Below are positions 40,251-47,728 of a stretch of 47,984 nt of DNA, one piece after another (positions within the stretch are counted from its first letter, which is position 1; each line of letters starts with the position of its first letter). Both the position numbers and the translations under genes were made by a program. Origin of the DNA: Bacteroidota bacterium (GTDB lineage Bacteria > Bacteroidota > Bacteroidia > B-17B0 > Aurantibacillaceae); contig PLYA01000027.1 of NCBI GenBank assembly GCA_003153315.1, forward strand, positions 7,485-55,468, read 5' to 3'. Below the pieces are notes generated by a model, which searched no databases, was not told where the DNA came from, and saw only the letters and a program-made list of their open reading frames with translations.

Positions 40251-42917
40251 TTATTGTTTTATTCCCAAGTATTTGGCATTAAAAAAGGCATTGTATGTGT
40301 CAAAATTAGCTGACTTAAGCAAAGCCCCCACATTATCCGTAGTGATTGTAATAATGGAATAACTCTTTTTATCTACACCCGTAAATATATCGGGTTTGGT
40401 TAATAAAAATCTATAGTAACCCATGGCATCGTCTTTATTCATAAATGTACGTATGGTTATCATTGTCTTATCATCTTTTTGGATTGGCTTAATCTCATAG
40501 TTATTTGTATTAAAATATTCCTTATTCAAATCAGATATTTTATTTGTAATGGGATTTATATCTTTTGGATTACTTACTATAATCATACAATAGTGGGCGG
40601 CTTTATCATCAACTTTAAATGTGCTATCAGGCAAATCTTTGGCAGTTAAAGTATCTGCCGGTGTATAAGTTTGTTTTTTCTTTTTTATAAGCTCTAAAGT
40701 TGTTTTAGCCATATCATATACTTCTGAATTCTGATATTTTATAGTAACCGATGCCATGTTTTTTTCAAGAGAATCTATACCGTATAAATAGCCGGATGAA
40801 AGAGCCCTTAAATAAGCAAACTTAGGTGTTAGTTTACCTTTACCATACTTTATGATAGACTCTGAACATTTGGTATAAGATTCTTCATAATTTTTATTTA
40901 CATACGCATTATAAGCAATCGTGTATTCATCACTTACTTCACTTTGTTTAGCATTTATAGATTTGGCGAAATCGGGGTCGTTAATAATTTTAGCATAATC
41001 ACTTTTAGGGTAATTTGTTAATAGAAAATTTTTCGCATCGCTTGCCTTCGGATCGTTTTTTTGTTGATAATAAATCCTATATAACTGGTAATAGGAGGGG
41101 GCTTCATATTTATTTCCCGGAAAGCGTTTATTCATTACTTCAAAAGTCTGAGCTGATTTTTTACTATTGTTAAGCTGCTCTCTATAAACGCTTCCCAATG
41201 CGTAATAAGCGTTTAGTATTTTTTTATCTGATGAATCCCTATCGGCCTGGGTTAGCGGCAGTGTTTTTAAATAATAATCTATCTGATGCCTGTCGTTTGA
41301 TTTTAATATAACCGTATCTTTTTTAGTTTTTCCTTTCGTAGAATCTTTTGTTTCTGCTTCTTCATTATCTATAGGCGCAAAAGTTGTTTTGTTACTGCGC
41401 CTCCAATTATCTTCATTTTTGCGGTTACTGCCCCATCGTTTAATATAATCATTTAAGCCCTGTGCCTTTAGTAAAGGATTGTAAAAGTACCAATCTGCCG
41501 GGCCATTACCCCCTTGAGGAGCCTGAGGTGTAAAAGGTTGATTGGGGCCAACAGGTGTGCCTCCGCCTGCACTTAAATTTTGTTCTTTCTTAGCAATAGA
41601 ATCCTGCTCATGGTCGATAACATTTTGTATGATATTTTTAATAAGATTTGTTCTCGACCCTTCATCCATAGATGCTACATGCTGCAAACTATCTTCGTTT
41701 TTAATAATAGTCAGGTACTTTACCAAAGTATCCAGACTTGTTTTTTTAGCCTTAATATCCTGATAGCCCGGGTAGTCTTCTTTTATAAGTCTAATGGTAG
41801 TATCATAATAACGCGAAGAGGGTATATAATTCTCTTTCTCAAAACTTATATCAGCTAATTTTAAATATGATTTTGCCTTTTGTTTAGGATTATTAATACT
41901 CTTTTTAGCTGAAAGTGAATAGTTAGTATAAGCATCATCTATTTTATTTTCGTTTTCATCCATCTGGCCAAGTGTATAGTAAATAACATCTAATAAATCG
42001 TTATTTTTAAAATCCTTAGCCATTCTATGTAATTCATGCTTTGCTTTTTCAATACTTTCAGGGTCTTTATTCATTAATGCTTCTCTCATTCTTGCATAAA
42101 AGCTAAGATCGTATTTTGCCGGTTTAAGTTTTACAACTGCTTTGTAATTATGCATCGCTTTTTCATGATTTCCCTTTTCTTCATACAACTGCCCTATAAT
42201 AAAATGGTAACGTGCCCTTGTGTTTTTGCTTTTAGTGTATTTAATAGCTTCTGTAAGTTGTTTAATAGCATTTTCATACTGGCCATTACCTTGTTTAATA
42301 TAAAATTCGGCATACAAAGCATGAAAATGCCCCTTATATTCCTTCGGAAATTTTTTATCATTCTTGATAAGTGTAATGTAGCTATCTGATTGTGTAAGTG
42401 CATTCAGCTCATTATAGCATTTTATTATCCAAACCCAGGCTTCTTCTTTTTGTTTGGTTTTATAGGCAGATTGAACATAGTCAAACGCTTCGATAGCAGA
42501 AAAGAACTCGCGCTTATAAAAATGTGCTTTACCTATAGCATTCCAGCAATCATCAATCCATTTACAGGCTTTGGGTATTTCTACTTTACTTTTTTTATCT
42601 TTTATGGCATGGCGTTGTATGCAGGTACTGGCTTTTTTAATAGCTCTGTCCATTTGCGGAAAGATAGCCTTGCAGGTTTCCTTATCACCATACATAAACA
42701 CGGGCAATAGTTCGGTATAATCATCTTTATATTGGTCTTCAAGCGTTTGCACTCCTTCTTTCAGGCTTTCATTCGCATAAAAATATACGTTAAACTTAGC
42801 GGTTATGTTATGGTATGCCCTGTTTATAAACTTATCTTTATATTGGGTACATGCTGTAAGAAGCAACAAAAAGACTATTGTTGTAAAAGAAAGTATATAC
42901 CGTTTATTTAGCATCAT
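40251..42917 (-). CDS. porW: T9SS periplasmic lipoprotein PorW/SprE
   Basis: From the ATG at 42917 the protein has 888 residues with lipobox LTAC (Cys23). An upstream TTG is in frame but lies at the -7 box. The family start is visible: YKDKFINRAYHNITAKFNVY then FYANESLKEGVQTLEDQY. Many TPR-like helical repeats follow (FYKREFFSAIEAFDYVQSAY, ARYHFIIGQLYEEKGNHEKA), with a low-complexity Pro/Gly linker at about 445-470 and a C-terminal domain. PorW/SprE links PorK/PorN rings to the rest of the type IX secretion machine and is needed for cargo export. It fits the many T9SS cargo genes in the window. Confidence 0.9.
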   Translation of the reverse strand: MMLNKRYILSFTTIVFLLLLTACTQYKDKFINRAYHNITAKFNVYFYANESLKEGVQTLEDQYKDDYTELLPVFMYGDKETCKAIFPQMDRAIKKASTCIQRHAIKDKKSKVEIPKACKWIDDCWNAIGKAHFYKREFFSAIEAFDYVQSAYKTKQKEEAWVWIIKCYNELNALTQSDSYITLIKNDKKFPKEYKGHFHALYAEFYIKQGNGQYENAIKQLTEAIKYTKSKNTRARYHFIIGQLYEEKGNHEKAMHNYKAVVKLKPAKYDLSFYARMREALMNKDPESIEKAKHELHRMAKDFKNNDLLDVIYYTLGQMDENENKIDDAYTNYSLSAKKSINNPKQKAKSYLKLADISFEKENYIPSSRYYDTTIRLIKEDYPGYQDIKAKKTSLDTLVKYLTIIKNEDSLQHVASMDEGSRTNLIKNIIQNVIDHEQDSIAKKEQNLSAGGGTPVGPNQPFTPQAPQGGNGPADWYFYNPLLKAQGLNDYIKRWGSNRKNEDNWRRSNKTTFAPIDNEEAETKDSTKGKTKKDTVILKSNDRHQIDYYLKTLPLTQADRDSSDKKILNAYYALGSVYREQLNNSKKSAQTFEVMNKRFPGNKYEAPSYYQLYRIYYQQKNDPKASDAKNFLLTNYPKSDYAKIINDPDFAKSINAKQSEVSDEYTIAYNAYVNKNYEESYTKCSESIIKYGKGKLTPKFAYLRALSSGYLYGIDSLEKNMASVTIKYQNSEVYDMAKTTLELIKKKKQTYTPADTLTAKDLPDSTFKVDDKAAHYCMIIVSNPKDINPITNKISDLNKEYFNTNNYEIKPIQKDDKTMITIRTFMNKDDAMGYYRFLLTKPDIFTGVDKKSYSIITITTDNVGALLKSANFDTYNAFFNAKYLGIKQ

Positions 42918-42936
42918 AATTGTTGGCCAATTCAAC

Positions 42937-42944
42937 CAAACGTA
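42937..42944 (-). promoter_or_regulatory. -7 box TACGTTTG for porW and the HAD gene
   Basis: On the minus strand this matches TAnnTTTG, 19 bases before the ATG at 42917. Confidence 0.5.
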
Positions 42945-43007
42945 AAACCTGCGAATTTAGTATTTTTTACCTTGTTCTTTATACGATTAAGATTGCATTA
43001 TACATTG

Positions 43008-43015
43008 TATATTTG
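43008..43015 (+). promoter_or_regulatory. -7 box TATATTTG for the phosphohexomutase gene
   Basis: Matches TAnnTTTG on the + strand, 19 bases before the ATG at 43035. Divergent from the porW promoter. Confidence 0.5.
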
Positions 43016-43034
43016 TTTCCTTTAAAAAATATTT

Positions 43035-44441
43035 ATGAGCAAAATAAAGTTTGGTACCGATGGATGGCGTGCTATTATTGCAAAAGATTTTACCGTAGAG
43101 AATGTTGCCCGCGTAACCGAAGCAACCGCGTTGTGGTTAAATAAAAATTTTAAAACACCCAGTGTAGTAGTGGGGCACGATTGCCGCTTTGCCGGAGAAC
43201 TTTTTGCCGATACGGTTACTAAAGTGCTTATAGCAAACAATATTAAGGTTTACTTGGCCAAAGACTATGTTTCTACCCCCATGGTATCTTTGGGTACTGT
43301 TATTTATAAGGCCAGTTTGGGTATTATTATTACAGCAAGTCATAACCCCCCTTCTTATAATGGATATAAGTTAAAAGCCAATTATGGCGGGCCGCTTAAT
43401 CCAGAAAAAGTGCAGGAAGTAGAAGATATTATTCCTGCTAAAAGCAGTACCGATTTAGATAAAATATCCTTAAAAGATGCTGAAACAAAAGGTTTATTAG
43501 AATATAAAAACCTGGAAGACTTATATATACAACAAGTAGAAAAAAATTTTGATATAGCCGCCATTAAAAACAGCGGTATTCATTTTGCTTATGATAGCAT
43601 GTACGGGGCAGGTAAACGGGTAATGATGCGTTTGTTTCCGGAGATTGTGCATTTGCATAACGATGATAATCCTGGTTTTCATGGGCAGGCACCGGAACCT
43701 ATTCATAAGAACCTTACTGAATTTTCTAATCTTATAAAAACACGTGGTGATATTGATTGTGGTTTATGCACCGACGGAGATGCCGACCGTATTGGGTTGT
43801 ATGACAATAAAGGAAACTTTGTTGATTCGCATCATATTATTTTATTGCTGATACACTATCTGGCAAAGTACAAAGGCCAAAAAGGCAAGGTTTGTACAGC
43901 ATTTAGTACTACGGTGAAGATTAAAAACATGTGCGCGCATTATAACCTGCCCTTAGATGTAGTAAAAATTGGCTTTAAATATATTTGCGGTATTATGGTA
44001 ACCGAAGATGTGCTGGTAGGAGGGGAGGAGAGTGGTGGTATTGCCATCAAAGGACACATACCCGAGCGTGATGGTATCTGGATGGGATTGATTATATGGG
44101 AGTTTATGGCAAAAACCAAGAAATCATTAAATGAACTGATTAAAGAAGTTTACGACATTACCGGCGAGTTTTGGTTTGAACGTAATGATATGCACATTGA
44201 TGAAGCTCTTAAACAACAAATTATAAAAAACTGCAACAACAATGTATATAAAGAGTTTGGTAAATACAAAGTAAAACATGTGGAAGATTTGGACGGACAT
44301 AAATTCTTTTTTGATGATAACCACTGGATGATGTTGCGCGCAAGCGGCACCGAACCTGTTTTACGTATTTATGCCGAAGGCGTTACTAAAGCAGAAGCTT
44401 TTGATATTTTAGAAGAAACTAAAAAGGTGCTTTTTAAGTAG
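43035..44441 (+). CDS. Phosphoglucomutase/phosphomannomutase family protein
   Basis: The 468-residue alpha-D-phosphohexomutase interconverts sugar 1- and 6-phosphates. It has the N-terminal IKFGTDGWRAIIAKDFT (about 4-20), the phosphoserine loop ITASHNPPSYNGYK (about 99-112, Ser101), the metal loop CTDGDADRIGLYD (about 242-254), the sugar-binding GGEESGGIAIKGHIPERDG (about 329-347) and the phosphate-binding RASGTEPVLRIY (about 434-445). All four functional loops are intact. Likely role: sugar-nucleotide precursors for envelope glycans. Substrate choice between glucose and mannose cannot be fixed. Confidence 0.94.
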   Translation: MSKIKFGTDGWRAIIAKDFTVENVARVTEATALWLNKNFKTPSVVVGHDCRFAGELFADTVTKVLIANNIKVYLAKDYVSTPMVSLGTVIYKASLGIIITASHNPPSYNGYKLKANYGGPLNPEKVQEVEDIIPAKSSTDLDKISLKDAETKGLLEYKNLEDLYIQQVEKNFDIAAIKNSGIHFAYDSMYGAGKRVMMRLFPEIVHLHNDDNPGFHGQAPEPIHKNLTEFSNLIKTRGDIDCGLCTDGDADRIGLYDNKGNFVDSHHIILLLIHYLAKYKGQKGKVCTAFSTTVKIKNMCAHYNLPLDVVKIGFKYICGIMVTEDVLVGGEESGGIAIKGHIPERDGIWMGLIIWEFMAKTKKSLNELIKEVYDITGEFWFERNDMHIDEALKQQIIKNCNNNVYKEFGKYKVKHVEDLDGHKFFFDDNHWMMLRASGTEPVLRIYAEGVTKAEAFDILEETKKVLFK

Positions 44442-44480
44442 AACCCTGCTTTTAGATACCTAAATCTATTACTATACAAC

Positions 44481-44738
44481 TTAATTTACAATTGAGCAGG
44501 TAATGGTAATTAGCCCATTATCTCCGGCTAAAGCCAAACAGGCCTTATTTGCATTAACTGTGTTGGTAGCATTAACGGGCATAGTATAGGTAGTTGTAGT
44601 AGTAGTATAGGTTGGATTGGCTACAGCACCCGAAGAGGTTAAGGTTTGAACAGCCCGGGTGCAGCTACAGTTATAATATTTTTTGCAAGACGTTAATGTT
44701 ATAACTAAAATGATAAGTACTGAAACCAATTTATTCAT
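44481..44738 (-). CDS. Small Cys-rich lipoprotein 1
   Basis: The 85-residue product has a lipobox LTSC (Cys18), followed at once by KKYYNCSC. The centre is Thr-rich low complexity (about 36-62) and the end is CLALAGDNGLITITCSIVN. It shares the spacing Cys18-KK-x3-C-x-C (Cys24, Cys26) and a C-x(14-15)-C end with the lipoprotein at 44978-45244, so the two are paralogues. The four later Cys could form two disulfides in the periplasm. No named family recognised. Confidence 0.75.
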   Translation of the reverse strand: MNKLVSVLIILVITLTSCKKYYNCSCTRAVQTLTSSGAVANPTYTTTTTTYTMPVNATNTVNANKACLALAGDNGLITITCSIVN

Positions 44739-44743
44739 GGGTG

Positions 44744-44751
44744 CAAACCTA
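44744..44751 (-). promoter_or_regulatory. -7 box TAGGTTTG for small lipoprotein 1
   Basis: On the minus strand this matches TAnnTTTG and ends 5 bases before the ATG at 44738, again implying almost no leader. Confidence 0.5.
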
Positions 44752-44846
44752 CAAAAAAGTTGCTTACCTTCTATTTAAGCCTATTTAGTACAAATGCCTG
44801 CCAAAAATTTAACAATTATATAACATGAATGGGCAGTTAATAGCTG

Positions 44847-44854
44847 TATCTTTG
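44847..44854 (+). promoter_or_regulatory. -7 box TATCTTTG for the 34-aa membrane peptide
   Basis: Matches TAnnTTTG and ends 4 bases before the ATG at 44859. No clear -33. Confidence 0.4.
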
Positions 44855-44858
44855 ATAA

Positions 44859-44963
44859 ATGATAAGCCCTATACAGCAAAAGAAAAATGATACTATCAGA
44901 ACTATTCTCTGTGTAGTTTTGGCTCTGTTCTCTGGGATATTAATAGTATTAATCCTGAGGTAG
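44859..44963 (+). CDS. Possible 34-residue membrane peptide
   Basis: A short complete frame: a polar, basic start (MISPIQQKKNDTIRT) followed by one hydrophobic helix (ILCVVLALFSGILIVLILR). The shape is that of single-pass small membrane proteins. The -7 box right before the ATG supports expression. It lies between the two small lipoprotein genes, on the opposite strand. It could be fortuitous. Confidence 0.4.
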   Translation: MISPIQQKKNDTIRTILCVVLALFSGILIVLILR

Positions 44964-44977
44964 GCACCTAACACTAT

Positions 44978-45244
44978 TTAATTTATTGCACAGTTCACAG
45001 GAGGTATTACATTACCCTTACTTAAAGCAGCACATTGTTTAGTTGCGTTTGATTTTGTTGCATCAAATGTAGTGGTAGAAATAAGTGTGGTAGATGTTGC
45101 CGTATTTGTGGGCGAAGGTGCTGATGATACATTATTTGGGTTAGTGGTTACTATAGCAGTAGTGGTGCAATTGCAGGTGTAATTTTTTTTACAGGAAGTA
45201 GCAATTGCAAATAGAATTATGCTTAAAAAGAAAAACTTACGCAT
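44978..45244 (-). CDS. Small Cys-rich lipoprotein 2
   Basis: The 88-residue product has lipobox ATSC (Cys18), then KKNYTCNC with the same Cys positions (24, 26) as lipoprotein 1, a Thr/Ser/Asn-rich middle (about 27-60), and the end CAALSKGNVIPPVNCAIN. It starts 15 bp after the stop of a 39-aa membrane protein gene on the same strand and probably shares its promoter at 45420-45427. Paralogue of the gene at 44481-44738. Function unknown. Confidence 0.75.
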   Translation of the reverse strand: MRKFFFLSIILFAIATSCKKNYTCNCTTTAIVTTNPNNVSSAPSPTNTATSTTLISTTTFDATKSNATKQCAALSKGNVIPPVNCAIN

Positions 45245-45259
45245 AACCTAAATATTTTT

Positions 45260-45379
45260 TTACAAATACCCCATAAAGGTAAACGAAATTGCTCCTATCA
45301 CAATTCCAACTATTAATCCATAAAAAAAGTACTGACGTTTTATGTTTTTTGTATAATCGTTGGCGCCATTTTCACTCAT
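45260..45379 (-). CDS. 39-residue single-pass membrane protein
   Basis: A complete short frame with ATG and TAA. The start is polar (MSENGANDYTKNIKRQ) and then comes one Gly-zipper-like hydrophobic helix (YFFYGLIVGIVIGAISFTFM). A good -7 box lies 40 bases upstream, and a lipoprotein gene follows 15 bp on. No named family recognised. Codon use and context make it more credible than most short frames. Confidence 0.6.
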   Translation of the reverse strand: MSENGANDYTKNIKRQYFFYGLIVGIVIGAISFTFMGYL

Positions 45380-45419
45380 ATTAAAATTTTATTATAATTT
45401 ATCAAAACTCGATACTAAG

Positions 45420-45427
45420 CAAATATA
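45420..45427 (-). promoter_or_regulatory. -7 box TATATTTG for the 39-aa protein and small lipoprotein 2
   Basis: On the minus strand this matches TAnnTTTG and lies just after the terminator of orphan gene C. Confidence 0.5.
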
Positions 45428-45431
45428 AAAC

Positions 45432-45463
45432 AAAAAAGCCCCGCATTGCTACGGGACTTTTTT
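45432..45463 (-). terminator. Hairpin terminator after orphan gene C
   Basis: AAAAAAGCCCCGCATTGCTA and CGGGACTTTTTT fold into a stem around the same GCATTGCT loop region as the hairpin at 12311-12340, with a few mismatched pairs. It lies 25 bp beyond the stop at 45488. Confidence 0.75.
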
Positions 45464-45487
45464 ACTATGTTGTTTGTTTTATTTAGC

Positions 45488-46258
45488 TTAACTAATCAGC
45501 GTGGTTTGCATGCTGCTCCAAGGCCCTGCTAATTCAGGGTGTTTTGGGTTATACCATTGTAAAAACTCGCAAAGCACCATACCCTCGTTGGCAACGCCGT
45601 AGTGTTTCACACTGTTTGCTTTGGTTATTACTTCCATAGTCATACCTGCTGCATCAGGAGCAGTGGGTAGTGCGGCTCCTTGTTTTATAAGGATATAAGA
45701 ACGGCGTATTTCATATCCTTTTTCTTTATGCGGACGGGCGGCACGTTTACCTTTTTTGCCCTTACTGCGTTGGGTGTTAGCAGTAGGGTTATTTATTGCA
45801 CCTCCACTTGGAAAACACCTGGTTTTCACATCGCCGCCACCCAAGCCCACACTTTTAAAAGTAATTAAGTTTGTAGTAGCCACTTTGTGTGTGGTACGGC
45901 TGGTTTTGTTTACGGGCCACAATAGTGCCGAGCGGTCGTTTGGTGTGAGTAAAGAGTTAGGTATGTCTCCGCAAATAGTACGCACAGTTGCCTCTATTTG
46001 TTTTCGTCTGATACCAACTAAGTTAGTAATAGTTTGTGTGTTTGTATCTAAACTATTATGCAAGGCATACAACTCTAACCAACCCAGTTGACTTTGCGGT
46101 ACACCCGTGCCGGGGTTTGTGTATTGCAGGTTTAGGGCTGAGATGTTTGTTGCACTAATCACTAAACGAACTTTGTTGGCGTTTAGGTAATTTACATCGG
46201 TAGTTATTTGTGCGTTAAACTCTTCCAATGTTCCGGTTAAATTTGCTGAATTTCCCAT
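45488..46258 (-). CDS. Orphan family gene C (about 250 aa, basic centre)
   Basis: The 256-residue protein has no signal peptide. Residues 1-110 look helical (LTGTLEEFNAQITTDVNYLN, LVGIRRKQIEATVRTICGDI), about 158-180 is strongly basic (RSKGKKGKRAARPHKEKGYE), and the end is beta-like (YEIRRSYILIKQG, MVLCEFLQWYNPKHPE). I do not recognise a named family. Length, absence of signal, 5' leader and nearness to a 21-bp array match genes A and B, though end-to-end sequence similarity is low. The basic segment could bind nucleic acid; this is inference. Confidence 0.7.
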   Translation of the reverse strand: MGNSANLTGTLEEFNAQITTDVNYLNANKVRLVISATNISALNLQYTNPGTGVPQSQLGWLELYALHNSLDTNTQTITNLVGIRRKQIEATVRTICGDIPNSLLTPNDRSALLWPVNKTSRTTHKVATTNLITFKSVGLGGGDVKTRCFPSGGAINNPTANTQRSKGKKGKRAARPHKEKGYEIRRSYILIKQGAALPTAPDAAGMTMEVITKANSVKHYGVANEGMVLCEFLQWYNPKHPELAGPWSSMQTTLIS

Positions 46259-46288
46259 GGCTTTTGTTTTTTTTTAATTTATATTTTT
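46259..46288 (-). promoter_or_regulatory. Shared 5' leader of orphan gene C
   Basis: The minus strand before the ATG reads AAATATAAATTAAAAAAAAA then CAAAAGCC. It is the same pattern as the leaders of genes A and B, with the CCT of the core replaced by TTA. Confidence 0.5.
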
Positions 46289-46497
46289 TTAGTTATTACC
46301 AGGCTTACAAACACCATGCCAAAGTGATAAAACAGGCACTCACAAAGTTTGTTAAATACACAAAATAAATGTAACCTTTTTTGGAGTAGCTGTAAAATCA
46401 ATGCTTTTGGAGCAAACAGGTAAAAAAAATATTTACGTAAAAAGTTTTAGCAAAGTAGTAAAGGTTAAATTTTTGCTGTTTTAAGAAAGCGTTACAT
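46289..46497. other. Non-coding stretch upstream of array 4
   Basis: AT-rich DNA between the leader of gene C and array 4. No credible gene or strong promoter was found in it. Confidence 0.4.
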
Positions 46498-46698
46498 AAG
46501 CTTATGAGAACACTACACAACACTATGTAATCATTACACAACACTATTTAATCATTACACTATTTAATCATTACACAAGCTTACGAAACCATTACACAAC
46601 ACTATGTAACTATTTCGCAAGCTTATGAAAACGTTACACAACACTATGTAACCCTTTCGTAAACTTATGTAACCTTCTAACAAGCTTACGTTAACTCC
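46498..46698. repeat. 21-bp-period tandem array 4
   Basis: About nine units alternate between AAGCTTATGAAAACGTTACA and AACACTATGTAATCATTACA (each less its last base), with 21-bp spacing. One unit is 5 bp short. Edge units are more degenerate. Stops occur in the minus frames, so this array is not coding. It lies about 240 bp upstream of orphan gene C. Confidence 0.9.
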
Positions 46699-46753
46699 TC
46701 AGTAGTTTAGTTTCGGTATAAAACTTATTATTTATAAGAAATAGTAGGATAAT

Positions 46754-46828
46754 ATTATGTTAAGTAGGTTTGGAAGTGGGTGGGAACGAACACATGGGAC
46801 TGTGCGAGATAAGAAAAGAGAAGTATAG
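46754..46828. repeat. Left copy of a 74-bp direct repeat
   Basis: Shares ATTATGT, the core GGAACGAACAC-NN-GGGA(C/T)TGTGCG and the end AGTATA with 47647-47720. The two copies bracket the membrane-protein gene at 46831-47571. This copy lacks a good -7 box (TATAGTTT). Confidence 0.7.
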
Positions 46829-46830
46829 TT

Positions 46831-47571
46831 TTATTTAAGAATTACTCGGGCATTTGCCCAGCATGAATTTGCGCCCCAATTATCTCCTTTTATCATTGAT
46901 TCAACTTCTAAACGTAAAACATTAACGGAATCAATTCTTATAGATATTGATTTTGGTTTATTGTAATCAACGATACTATCATTATATAAAGGTGTTTTGT
47001 TGTCATTTCCATAAATCCTAAACTTAACACCTTTTTTATGTTTAGGGTCTTCTTTATCGTTTTCATGAAGTTTTATTGATTTTACCAATAAAATGTCTGC
47101 TTTAAATTCGCTACACCTTTTGTTCAAATTATATTCAGCTAATCCTATCCCATACTCATTAGGAAACATGCCAAGTGCATGGCTACAATTTTTTTCTTTA
47201 AGTGGAATGGAATCTCCATTCTCAGTAATATCTAAAGTAAGCCCGCCGTATAAATTATGTGTTTTAACTTCGTGTAGCCATCCCATATATAAAGTCTGCC
47301 CCTTAGGAAAAAACATATGATGTACATCTATAACATGTTTATATTTAGTGGGAATTGGCAATAGTTTACTTAGTATATCAATAGTGTCCTGTAATTTTCT
47401 TTCCTTTTTATCATAATGATATTCCGCATAGAAATTACCACAATAGAAAACAAATAACAGTAGTCCAGACCCAATCACCCATTGAATAAATTTTTTTATA
47501 TCTGTGTTGTTGTCCTTTTTAAATACCATAATCGCAGCTAAAAATACAGTAAATAACCAATAGTAAAACAT
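46831..47571 (-). CDS. Hypothetical membrane-anchored protein
   Basis: I start at the ATG at 47571 (246 residues, MFYYWLFTVFLAAIMVFKKD). An open frame continues upstream for 109 codons but runs through a promoter and repeat on the other strand and looks non-coding. Two hydrophobic helices lie at about 1-17 and 29-46 (WVIGSGLLLFVFYCGNFYA). The remaining 200 residues are soluble and mixed alpha/beta, with HMFFPKGQTLYMGWLHEVKT and YGGLTLDITENGDSIPLKEK. No named family recognised. It sits alone between direct-repeat copies, like a cassette. Confidence 0.65.
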   Translation of the reverse strand: MFYYWLFTVFLAAIMVFKKDNNTDIKKFIQWVIGSGLLLFVFYCGNFYAEYHYDKKERKLQDTIDILSKLLPIPTKYKHVIDVHHMFFPKGQTLYMGWLHEVKTHNLYGGLTLDITENGDSIPLKEKNCSHALGMFPNEYGIGLAEYNLNKRCSEFKADILLVKSIKLHENDKEDPKHKKGVKFRIYGNDNKTPLYNDSIVDYNKPKSISIRIDSVNVLRLEVESMIKGDNWGANSCWANARVILK

Positions 47572-47646
47572 GGTTATGAAACGGGTACAAATTAACCATA
47601 ATGAGTTATTATAACGATTACGTAATCGGAATCTTATAATGACTAC

Positions 47647-47720
47647 ATTATGTCTAAATAGCTTTGGTTGTGGGGAGGAACGAACACGCGGGATTGTGCG
47701 GACAAAGAAAGAAGAGTATA
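47647..47720. repeat. Right copy of a 74-bp direct repeat
   Basis: Same core as 46754-46828. In this copy the repeat contains a full promoter for the gene starting at 47729. Confidence 0.7.
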
Positions 47721-47724
47721 TTTG
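47694..47724 (+). promoter_or_regulatory. Promoter of the right-edge gene
   Basis: The -33 TTG (47694-47696) and the -7 box TATATTTG (47717-47724) are 20 bp apart, a good fit to the Bacteroidota consensus. The ATG follows 4 bases after the -7 box, so the mRNA is probably leaderless. Confidence 0.6.
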
Positions 47725-47728
47725 AAGT

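Noticed and set aside
46498..46698. CRISPR array
   Set aside because: The units are contiguous with no unique spacers, the 21-bp period is too short, and no cas gene is near. The same holds for the other three arrays.
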